Shown here: positions 5,885 to 12,096 of the stretch, piece by piece
Layout: each line of letters starts with the position of its first letter
Numbering within the stretch: the first letter of the stretch is position 1
From: Anaerolineales bacterium
GTDB taxonomy: Bacteria > Chloroflexota > Anaerolineae > Epilineales > JAANWY01
DNA length: 12,096 nucleotides
Assembly (NCBI GenBank): GCA_018263655.1
Contig: JAANWY010000194.1
Coordinates: forward strand, 1 to 12,096
Direction of reading: 5' to 3'
The notes under the pieces: model-generated
What the model saw: only the letters and a program-made list of their open reading frames with translations
What the model was told of the DNA's origin: nothing
Databases searched by the model: none
Position numbers and translations under genes: made by a program

Positions 5885-7090
5885 ATGGCTAAAACTGCAG
5901 TTTCTCAAAGCGCCTCATTGAATGAGGCGTTCTACACCAGTCTGTTCGAGGTGCCGGACGGTGAGCAAGTCAAAAAATGCTTGCAGTGCGCCTCGTGCAG
6001 TGGTGTGTGCCCTTTCGGCTACCTGATGGACTTCCCACCAGGTAGGATGATCGGCGCCTTGCGCGCGGATATGTTTGACAACGTGATGGACACCGATACG
6101 GTCTGGATGTGCATGTCCTGTCACGCCTGTGCCGAAGTATGCCCGGCCCAAATCCCGCTGACCGCGGGCTTGATGACGCGGGCTAAAGAAGAGCTGCTTC
6201 TGGCCGGCAACATTCCAACGGAACTCCAGGACGCCCTGGAGAACTCTCAGCGGTACGGCAACCCCCTGGGCGAATCGCCACGCAAACGAGCCGCTTGGAC
6301 GAAGGGTCTCGACGGTGATGTTCCGATTCTGACCAAGGCCAAGCGACCGGTGGACGTCTTGTGGTTTGTGGGCGACTACCCTTCCTACCATCCTCGCGTT
6401 CAGCGTGTGAGCCAGGCGTTGGCCAAGGTCTTGAATGCGCTGGGGGTGGACTTTGGCATCCTGGGGCCTGAGGAGAACAGCGACGGCGACTCGCAGCGCC
6501 TGGCCGGCGAGCGCGGGTTGTTCGAGATGATGGCCGAGAAGAATGGACGCGCCTTCCACAAGTATGAGTTCAACGAAATCGTGACCACCGACCCCCACGC
6601 CTACAACGCCCTCAAGAACGAGTACCCAGCGTTGGGTATCTCCTACCCAGTGCGACACTATACTCAGTTCCTGGCTGAGCGGCTCGATCAGCTCAAACCG
6701 CTGCTGAAACAGGAAGTAGAAGCCAGGGTCACCTACCACGATCCGTGCTACCTGGGCCGAACCAACGATGTGTACGACGAACCTCGCCAATTGCTGAAGG
6801 CTATCCCCGGCGTGGAGTTGGCGGAGATGTCGCATCAGCGTGAGAACAGCCTGTGCTGCGGTGGCGGGGGCGGCGGGATGTGGCTCGATGGCTTCACGTG
6901 GGAGAGGGCCGAGACCAGACTGTCCGAGTGGCGGGTGCGTGAGGCGGTAGCCGCCGGCGCCGACATCTTGGCCGTGGCTTGTCCCTACGAACCGCCGCGC
7001 TTCGAAGATGCTGCCAAGATGGTTCAGGGAGCCGGCCGGCTGGTTGTGAAGGATATCGCCGAGCTGCTGGCCGACGCGATGGGTGACTAG
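5885..7090 (+). CDS. Soluble HdrC/HdrB-type iron-sulfur protein with degenerate CCG motifs
   Basis: A 401-residue cytoplasmic (Fe-S)-binding protein of the HdrD/GlcF-like type, with no membrane segment. Two [4Fe-4S] sites lie near the N-terminus: Cys32, 35, 38, 42 and Cys76, 79, 82, 86. Two CCG-type domains follow. In the first, the expected cysteines are gone: FVGDYPSY (161-168), EENSDGD (196-202) and TTDPHAYN (234-241) stand where related proteins have GC, CC/CT and CPHC. The second keeps Cys288 (DPCYLGR), Cys324-325 (CCGGGG) and Cys366 (ACPYE), but the last ligand position of CPxC is Glu369. It is paralogous to the C-terminal half of the membrane protein at 9174. The start has an excellent AGGAGGT (5872-5878) 6 bases upstream. 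Inferred role: electron transfer between EtfAB or HdrA and a partner; the actual partner is not known. Confidence 0.85.
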   Translation: MAKTAVSQSASLNEAFYTSLFEVPDGEQVKKCLQCASCSGVCPFGYLMDFPPGRMIGALRADMFDNVMDTDTVWMCMSCHACAEVCPAQIPLTAGLMTRAKEELLLAGNIPTELQDALENSQRYGNPLGESPRKRAAWTKGLDGDVPILTKAKRPVDVLWFVGDYPSYHPRVQRVSQALAKVLNALGVDFGILGPEENSDGDSQRLAGERGLFEMMAEKNGRAFHKYEFNEIVTTDPHAYNALKNEYPALGISYPVRHYTQFLAERLDQLKPLLKQEVEARVTYHDPCYLGRTNDVYDEPRQLLKAIPGVELAEMSHQRENSLCCGGGGGGMWLDGFTWERAETRLSEWRVREAVAAGADILAVACPYEPPRFEDAAKMVQGAGRLVVKDIAELLADAMGD

Positions 7091-7118
7091 GCCGATCGCA
7101 ATCCGGGAGGAGGAGTAG

Positions 7119-7883
7119 ATGAATATCGTAGTCCCAGTAAAACTCGTACCTGATCTAGTTGAAGAACTGGAAATTGATGAGAGCGGCGCGGCTCTTGACA
7201 CAACCTGGATGCGCCTGATGGTCAACGAATTCGATGATCACGCCGTTGAGCAGGCCATACTGCTCAAGGAACGTGGCGGAGGCCAGGTGACGATCTTGGC
7301 GCCCGATGCCGAGGATGTGGATGATGTGCTCTTCACCGCGGCTGCCAAGGGCGCCGACCGGCTGATCAAGATCACCGGTCCGTTTGAGGAGCAGGTGAAC
7401 AATCACGCCCTGGCTCGCTCCCTGGCGGCCGTCGTCGAAGAGCTTCAGCCCGACCTGGTGCTGACCGGCGTACAGGCCCACAATGATCTGGATGGGCCGG
7501 TTGGGCCGTTGCTGGCCGAGTACTTAGGAATGCCCTATGTCGGCTACGTGTCCGGCGTGACGGCAAGCGACGGCAACGTCGTAGCCCAGAAGGAATACCC
7601 CGGTGGGCTGCTTGCCGAGATGGAGGTGGCGCTGCCGGCCGTGTTGGGCATCCAGGCTGCCGAGGAACCACCGCGCTATGTGGCTTTCAGCCGGGTCCGC
7701 CAGGCGATGAAGAGTGCCGATATCAGTGAACAGGCAGTCGCCGAGTTGGACCTCAGTGGTAGCCCCACCGTCGGCCGCATGTTCCAGCCGGAGGCCGGTG
7801 AGCGAGCAACGATGATCGAAGGTGACGAGGACGAGGTCGCAACTAGGCTCGTTGAGATATTCAAAGACGCGGGCGTGTTGTAA
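7119..7883 (+). CDS. etfB: Electron transfer flavoprotein subunit beta
   Basis: EtfB of the soluble heterodimeric ETF that takes electrons from acyl-CoA and related dehydrogenases. The 254-residue product shows MNIVVPVKLVPD at the N-terminus, NEFDDHAVEQAILLKE (36-51), AAAKGADR (74-81), the AMP/FAD-binding segment VLTGVQAHNDLDGPVGP (114-130), and LPAVLGIQ (172-179). The ATG has a purine-rich GGGAGGAGGAG (7105-7115) just upstream. It begins 28 bases after the soluble Fe-S gene and is followed by etfA after an 83-base gap that contains a strong hairpin. Nothing seen decides whether this ETF bifurcates electrons; no FixC or FixX gene is present in the window. Confidence 0.93.
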   Translation: MNIVVPVKLVPDLVEELEIDESGAALDTTWMRLMVNEFDDHAVEQAILLKERGGGQVTILAPDAEDVDDVLFTAAAKGADRLIKITGPFEEQVNNHALARSLAAVVEELQPDLVLTGVQAHNDLDGPVGPLLAEYLGMPYVGYVSGVTASDGNVVAQKEYPGGLLAEMEVALPAVLGIQAAEEPPRYVAFSRVRQAMKSADISEQAVAELDLSGSPTVGRMFQPEAGERATMIEGDEDEVATRLVEIFKDAGVL

Positions 7884-7897
7884 GATGCCTCAGGTTT

Positions 7898-7951
7898 CGT
7901 ATTGCGTATTGCGTAACGACTCTCGATACGAAATACGCAATATGCAGTACG
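7898..7951. repeat. Intercistronic hairpin between etfB and etfA
   Basis: CGTATTGCGTATTGCGTA (7898-7915) pairs over all 18 positions with 7934-7951, with two G-T pairs, around an 18-base loop. The left arm contains the tandem ATTGCGT ATTGCGT. The right arm ends 2 bases before the etfA Shine-Dalgarno AAGGAGA (7954-7960). The AT-richer CGTATTGCG composition differs from the flanking genes and resembles a dispersed intergenic repeat. It could stabilise or process the mRNA or set the EtfB:EtfA ratio. No T-run follows, so it is not an intrinsic terminator. Confidence 0.7.
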
Positions 7952-7966
7952 TGAAGGAGAACACCA

Positions 7967-8941
7967 ATGAACCAAGATATATACGTTGTTGTTGAGCACT
8001 TGCGTGGCCAAGCGGCCGACATCTCGTATGTGATGCTGGCAGCGGCCCGCGTGCTGGCCCAGGGAACGGGCGGCAACGTGGTGGCTGTACTTCTGGGTCA
8101 CGATGCACAAGAGTTGGCAGATGACCTAGCCGCTGACCAGGTGTTGTACGTTGATGATCCGGCGCTGGCCGAATTCACCTCGGACGCCTACGAGAAGGCA
8201 CTGGCCGGCTTGGTCGAAGAGAACGCCCCGCGCGCTGTACTGTTTGGTGATACTTCCATCGGGGCGGATGTGGCCGGTGGGCTTTCGGCCCAGCTCGAGC
8301 TGCCGCTGGTCAGCTACTGCCAGAGCGTCCGTGCTGATGATGGCGCGCTCAAATTCGTCAGCCAGATCTGTGGTGGCAAGATCATGACCGAAGGCGATCT
8401 GCCGGACACGACGACGTTGGTGACGATGATCCCCGGCGGCTTCAAGCCGGAAGAAGGCCAAAGCGCACAACGGCCCGAGGTGACGCCCGTGACGGCCCCG
8501 GCGCTGGAGGACTTGCGCGTTACGCTGAAGCAGTACATTGAGCCGGAGGTCGGGGACGTGGATATCTCCACAGAGCCGATCCTGATAGCTGTTGGACGTG
8601 GTGTCCAGAGCGAGGATGATGTCGAGTTCGCGGAAGAACTGGCTGAAGCCCTGGGTGGTGCGGTGTGTTCCTCTCGCCCACTGGTGGACCAAGGTTGGCT
8701 GCCGACAGCGCGGATGGTGGGCAAGTCGGGCAAGAGGGTCAAGCCTAAGCTGTACCTGGCGATGGGCATCAGCGGCGCCCCAGAGCACGTCGAGGGCATT
8801 GCCGACAGCGAGTTAATCGTTGCCGTCAACACCGATCCTGACGCGCCGATCTTTGATCTCGCCCAGTACGGCGCCGATATCGATCTGTACGATCTAATCC
8901 CAGCCCTTGCCGAACAAATCCGGCAGGCCAAAGGCTCATAG
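7967..8941 (+). CDS. etfA: Electron transfer flavoprotein subunit alpha
   Basis: EtfA, the FAD-binding partner of EtfB, 324 residues and of normal length. The N-terminal domain starts IYVVVEHLRG (5-14). The C-terminal FAD-binding domain has AVGRGV (208-213), SSRPLVDQGW (235-244), VGKSGKRVKP (251-260), LYLAMGISGAPEHVEG (262-277) and VNTDPDAPIF (287-296), followed by YGADIDLYDL (301-310). The usual GISGAIQH reads GISGAPEH here, a modest change. The ATG has AAGGAGA (7954-7960) at good spacing. The complex should carry FAD and AMP and hand electrons to the membrane protein encoded downstream, as in other etfBA-emo clusters, and possibly to the HdrA module. A 232-base repeat-rich gap separates it from the next gene. 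Confidence 0.94.
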   Translation: MNQDIYVVVEHLRGQAADISYVMLAAARVLAQGTGGNVVAVLLGHDAQELADDLAADQVLYVDDPALAEFTSDAYEKALAGLVEENAPRAVLFGDTSIGADVAGGLSAQLELPLVSYCQSVRADDGALKFVSQICGGKIMTEGDLPDTTTLVTMIPGGFKPEEGQSAQRPEVTPVTAPALEDLRVTLKQYIEPEVGDVDISTEPILIAVGRGVQSEDDVEFAEELAEALGGAVCSSRPLVDQGWLPTARMVGKSGKRVKPKLYLAMGISGAPEHVEGIADSELIVAVNTDPDAPIFDLAQYGADIDLYDLIPALAEQIRQAKGS

Positions 8942-8990
8942 GCTAGACGAGAAGAGGAGTATATTTCGATGTCAGAGCTTTCATGGGGGG

Positions 8991-9154
8991 AGGTCTCCGG
9001 ACCGAACCCGCCCTCGCCTCGGTCAGGAGACCTTCGGCGAACAACGGGACTTCGGCGAACAACGAGACTTCGGCGAGTGAGGTCTCTCAGCCGAACCCCC
9101 CTCCGCCTCGGTCAGGAGACCTTCGGCGAACAACGAGGCCTTCGGCGAGCAATG
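8991..9154. repeat. Repeat block between etfA and the membrane oxidoreductase gene
   Basis: Two direct repeats of about 57 bases (8992-9048 and 9081-9137, offset 89, about 50 matches) each contain CCTCGGTCAGGAGACCTTCG. The first folds into a hairpin of AGGTCTCC (8991-8998) with GGAGACCT (9026-9033), continued by GACCGA (9000-9005) with TCGGTC (9019-9024) after one mismatch; the second copy keeps a weaker version. CTTCGGCGAACAACG-type units recur at 9032, 9050, 9068 (shortened), 9121 and 9140. Short open frames run through the block but have low-complexity Arg/Ser/Pro translations, so it is judged non-coding. Confidence 0.7.
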
Positions 9155-9173
9155 GGACAGAGGAGGATGCTTG

Positions 9174-11177
9174 ATGCCAGAACGAGCTGACTTCTGGGGT
9201 ATTCCGCACACCTGGGGCCCACCAGAGATTTACGCGTATACACTGATGGGCCTTGCCACCCTCGTACTACTCTTCCGCTTCTACCGGCGTGTCAGTCTGT
9301 GGTGGCAGGTGGGTCGGCCAGAGATGCGTTGGGATCAACTCCAGGTGCGGCTGGGCCGCCTCATTCGCTATGCGATCGTTCAGACGCGGGTCCTGCGCCA
9401 AGAATACCCGGGCGTGATGCACGCTGGCCTGGCCTGGGGGTTCTTCGTGTTCTTCCTCGGCACCGCGCTGGCGACCATCCACTCCCACTTCTTCGAGTTT
9501 CTGCGCGGCAATATCTATCTGCTCTACAAGTTTGTTCTGGACACGTTCACGATCTTCTTCATAGTCGGTGCAGCTTTGGCGGCTTATCGACGCTTCGTTC
9601 AGCGGCCGCGCCGGCTGACGCTCCAGAATCGGTTCACCTGGTCGCTGGTGCTGGTTGTGGGGATTGTAGCGGGCGGACTGCTCGTCGAGTCGCTGCGGTT
9701 GGCTGTGGAGCGACCGGAGTGGGCCCTGTGGACACCTGCCGGTTGGCTGGTCGCCCAGGCCTGGATCGCTACTGGGGCCTCGGATGCGACACTCACGAAT
9801 TGGCACCTGGGCGCGTGGATACTCCACCTATTGACGGTCGTCTTACTATTCGTAACACTGCCGGCGACTACGCTGTTGCATCTCTTCACTGGCCCACTCA
9901 ACGCGTTCTTCTCCAAGCTCGACCGGCCGATGGGGCAACTTGCCCCCATCGCAGAGACCTCGCAGAGTGAGCCGGTCTACGTCAGCACACTGCGTGACCT
10001 GACATGGAAGCAGTTGCTCGATAGCGATGCCTGCACGGAGTGCGGGCGCTGCCAGGATGCCTGCCCAGCCTTTGCGGCCGGCACACCGCTCAGCCCCAAG
10101 GAGTTGATTGTGGGTCTGCGCGATGCCCTGGGGCGGGATGGGCCGGCGCTCGTTAACGGGAACGGTAAGGCGCCGGCGCTGGTTGGAGAGACGATTGCAG
10201 ATGCTGTGTTGTGGTCATGCACGACCTGCGGCGCTTGCGTTCGCGAGTGTCCAGTGTTGATCGAGCATGTGGACACCATTGTCGACATGCGTCGCCACCT
10301 GGTCATCGAAGGGCAAGTGGACACCGAACTCCAGGATGCACTTGCGAATCTGGGCCGCTATGGTAACTCATTCGGCAAATCAGGGCGCGCTCGTGCCAGG
10401 TGGTCCCGAAAAATCAAGCCCAAGATCAAAGATGCTCGCAAAGAGCCCGTCGAGCACCTGTGGTTTGTCGGCGACTACGCCTCGTACAGTCCCACCGTAA
10501 CGGACATCACCCAAATGACGGCTGAGGTGTTTCGAAAAGCCGGCCTCGACTTCGGTATCATGTACGATGCCGAACGCCACTCCGGCAACGATGTGCGCCG
10601 GGTGGGCGAAGAGGGCCTGTTCGAGATGCTGGTCGAAGAGAACACGGCGGCGTTGAGCAAATGCTCTTACGAGGCCATCGTCACCACTGATCCACACACC
10701 TACAACGCGCTCAAGCACGAATACCCGGCTGAGGTCAACGGTACTCGCCCAGTGCTCCACTATGCTGAACTATTGGATCAAATGATTGCGTCTGGCCAGC
10801 TCAAGTTCAGCAAGAAACTCGGCTACAAGGTGACCTATCACGACCCGTGCTACCTGGGTCGCTACAACGGCGTGTACGACGCGCCCCGTCGAGTGATCGA
10901 GGCCACAGGCTGTGAACTGGTCGAGATGCCGCGGCACAGCGACCGTGCCTTCTGCTGCGGCGCCGGCGGCGGGCGTATATGGATGGATGAGGGCGAGATT
11001 GAAGAACGCCCCAGCGAGGCGCGCATTCGCGAAGCTGTGGACCTTGATGGTGTGACGGCCTTTGTCGTTGCTTGCCCTAAGGACGTCACTATGTATCAGG
11101 ATGCCGTGAAGACAACCGGTCACGAGGCCCGTCTCGTCGTCAAGGATCTGATCGAGTTGGTTCACGAAGCGATGTGA
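9174..11177 (+). CDS. Membrane-bound ETF:quinone oxidoreductase-like Fe-S protein (EMO/EtfD type)
   Basis: A 667-residue fusion of a NarI/HmcC-like membrane domain with an HdrC/HdrD-like module, the architecture of EMO (ETF:menaquinone oxidoreductase) and mycobacterial EtfD. Five clear hydrophobic segments lie near 19-38, 82-104, 115-138, 155-176 and 212-238, with His83, 103, 105, 211, 218 and 236 as candidate heme b ligands. Two [4Fe-4S] sites follow: Cys287, 290, 293, 297 and Cys349, 352, 355, 359. The first CCG domain has no cysteine at its motif positions (FVGDYASY 431-438, ERHSGND 467-473, TTDPHTYN 504-511). The second keeps Cys559, Cys594-595 and Cys634, but the last ligand position is Asp637 (CPKD). 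The ATG at 9174 is chosen over a TTG at 9171 because AGGAGG (9161-9166) lies 7 bases upstream. Likely role: passing electrons from EtfAB to menaquinone at the cytoplasmic membrane. Confidence 0.85.
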   Translation: MPERADFWGIPHTWGPPEIYAYTLMGLATLVLLFRFYRRVSLWWQVGRPEMRWDQLQVRLGRLIRYAIVQTRVLRQEYPGVMHAGLAWGFFVFFLGTALATIHSHFFEFLRGNIYLLYKFVLDTFTIFFIVGAALAAYRRFVQRPRRLTLQNRFTWSLVLVVGIVAGGLLVESLRLAVERPEWALWTPAGWLVAQAWIATGASDATLTNWHLGAWILHLLTVVLLFVTLPATTLLHLFTGPLNAFFSKLDRPMGQLAPIAETSQSEPVYVSTLRDLTWKQLLDSDACTECGRCQDACPAFAAGTPLSPKELIVGLRDALGRDGPALVNGNGKAPALVGETIADAVLWSCTTCGACVRECPVLIEHVDTIVDMRRHLVIEGQVDTELQDALANLGRYGNSFGKSGRARARWSRKIKPKIKDARKEPVEHLWFVGDYASYSPTVTDITQMTAEVFRKAGLDFGIMYDAERHSGNDVRRVGEEGLFEMLVEENTAALSKCSYEAIVTTDPHTYNALKHEYPAEVNGTRPVLHYAELLDQMIASGQLKFSKKLGYKVTYHDPCYLGRYNGVYDAPRRVIEATGCELVEMPRHSDRAFCCGAGGGRIWMDEGEIEERPSEARIREAVDLDGVTAFVVACPKDVTMYQDAVKTTGHEARLVVKDLIELVHEAM

Positions 11178-11333
11178 TTTCGGATTTGGCCCTTGCTTGG
11201 AAGCCCATTGCCGCTGGCGGGAGTCGGGGTCAACTTGCAGCGAGGGATCAATCCGAATAGTGAACATGTTTGCGCCAACGGTGGAGGGTAGTACGGGGTA
11301 CAGAGAATTATGTCCGCGAAAGGATGAGAATCT
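11178..11333. other. Intergenic gap before hdrA, no clear signal
   Basis: These 156 bases hold no gene, no terminator with a T-run and no convincing promoter. An 8-bp inverted pair, TTCGGATT (11179-11186) and AATCCGAA (11250-11257), is 63 bases apart and may be chance. Readthrough from the upstream gene into hdrA is the simplest reading. Confidence 0.4.
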
Positions 11334-12096
11334 ATGAGTGAAAAAGTTGGAGTCTACGTCTGCCACTGCGGCACCAACATCGCCGGAGTCGTGGATGTGG
11401 AAGAAGTGTCCCGCTGGGCTGGAGAGCAACCCGACGTAGAGGTTGCCCGTGACTACAAGTTCATGTGCTCCAGCCTGGGGCAGGACTTGGTTGAAGAGGA
11501 CATCAAAGAGAAGGGCCTAACACGAGTAGTTGTCGCGGCTTGCTCCCCCCACATGCATGAAAAGACCTTCCGGGGAGCCTGCGAGCGCGCCGGCCTGAAT
11601 CCGTTCCTGTTCGAGATGGCTAACATTCGGGAACACGACTCCTGGACCACGAATGACAAGGATGCGGCTACTAATAAGGCGAAGTCCTTGGTCAACGGCG
11701 CTGTCAGGCGGGTGGTCCATCATCAGCCATTGGAGTCCCTGCCGGTGGAGATCGACGCTAACACCCTGATCGTGGGGGGTGGCATCGCGGGCATCACGGC
11801 TGCGCTGGAATTGGCCGATGCCGGCCGTCACGTGTACCTGGTGGAGCGGGAACCGTCCATCGGTGGCCACATGGCCCAATTGGACAAGACTTTCCCCACG
11901 TTGGATTGCTCGGCCTGTATTCTAACCCCCAAAATGGTGGAAGCCGGCCAGCATGACAACATCACCCTGCTGAGCTACAGCGAGGTAGAAGAGATCGACG
12001 GCTACCTGGGCAACTTCACGGTGACGGTGCGCAAGAAGGCACGTTACATCGACGAAGAACTATGCACCGGCTGTGGCATCTGCGTCGAAAAATGCC
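11334..12096 (+). CDS. hdrA: Heterodisulfide reductase subunit A-like flavoprotein (partial, 5' part)
   Basis: The first 254 codons of an HdrA/QmoA-type iron-sulfur flavoprotein; the gene runs off the window end. The N-terminal domain has CHCG (Cys10, Cys12), MCSSLGQ (Cys45) and ACSPHMHEKTF (Cys70). A dinucleotide-binding site IVGGGIAG (146-153) marks the FAD domain, with SIGGHM (175-180) and CSACILTPKM (192-201) typical of the family. A ferredoxin motif CTGCGICVEKC (Cys244, 247, 250, 254) is reached at the edge. The segment NIREHDSW (97-104) has Asp where many relatives have Cys or Val. The ATG has AAGGA (11320-11324) 9 bases upstream. HdrA is the electron-bifurcating hub of Hdr complexes; here it probably works with the Hdr-like and Etf proteins encoded upstream, but its partners downstream are not visible. 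Confidence 0.92.
   Translation, partial: MSEKVGVYVCHCGTNIAGVVDVEEVSRWAGEQPDVEVARDYKFMCSSLGQDLVEEDIKEKGLTRVVVAACSPHMHEKTFRGACERAGLNPFLFEMANIREHDSWTTNDKDAATNKAKSLVNGAVRRVVHHQPLESLPVEIDANTLIVGGGIAGITAALELADAGRHVYLVEREPSIGGHMAQLDKTFPTLDCSACILTPKMVEAGQHDNITLLSYSEVEEIDGYLGNFTVTVRKKARYIDEELCTGCGICVEKC

Noticed and set aside
5915..7225. A 436-codon open frame on the - strand opposite the soluble Fe-S gene and etfB
   Set aside because: It mirrors strongly conserved + strand genes, has no family features or ribosome binding site, and is a by-product of high GC codon use.
8969..9190. A 73-codon frame with a reasonable ribosome binding site
   Set aside because: Its translation is an Arg/Thr-rich product of the repeat block and it overruns the well-supported start at 9174. 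It is kept only as part of a finding, not as a gene.
11628..11645. Asp102 of HdrA in NIREHDSW, where many relatives have Cys
   Set aside because: This position appears to vary among bacterial HdrA-like proteins, so I do not count it as another case of the Cys loss seen in the CCG domains.

Overview
The window reads as a chromosomal segment of a GC-rich, free-living bacterium, most likely a member of the Chloroflexota (Anaerolineae-like). This assignment is an inference. It rests on the gene types (a Uma2-family protein, a free-standing Lrp/AsnC ligand-binding domain, and EtfAB with Hdr-type proteins) and on the many short palindromic intergenic repeats. All recognisable genes lie on the + strand.

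Region 1 (about 55-4375) is a tight four-gene operon: D-alanine--D-alanine ligase (ddl), a RlmD/RumA-type 23S rRNA uracil-5-methyltransferase, the replication-associated AAA+ ATPase RarA/MgsA, and a Uma2-family PD-(D/E)XK protein. Genes overlap by 4 bases (ATGA, GTGA) or are 7 bases apart. A good extended -10 promoter sits just upstream of ddl.

Region 2 (4372-5884) is repeat-rich. It holds a MITE-like element with 22-bp perfect terminal inverted repeats that overlaps the uma2 stop codon. A 42-bp perfect palindrome followed by six T (probable terminator) lies inside one copy of a dispersed repeat. A small gene for a stand-alone Lrp/AsnC-type ligand-binding (RAM) domain follows, with its own terminator. 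After it come about 750 bases without a convincing gene, carrying inverted repeats, a candidate promoter and several hairpins that would form a long structured leader for the next operon.

Region 3 (5885 to the window end) is an electron-transfer operon: a soluble HdrC/HdrB-like iron-sulfur protein, EtfB, EtfA, a membrane-bound EMO/EtfD-like ETF:quinone oxidoreductase, and the first 254 codons of an HdrA flavoprotein. The likely logic is that acyl-CoA or similar dehydrogenases reduce EtfAB, which passes electrons to menaquinone through the membrane protein and/or to an HdrA-centred complex through the soluble protein. The most notable feature is that both Hdr-like proteins have lost every cysteine of their first CCG motif. 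Both also lack the last cysteine of the second CCG motif, with Asp or Glu in its place, so neither can carry the two canonical non-cubane clusters of HdrB/HdrD.
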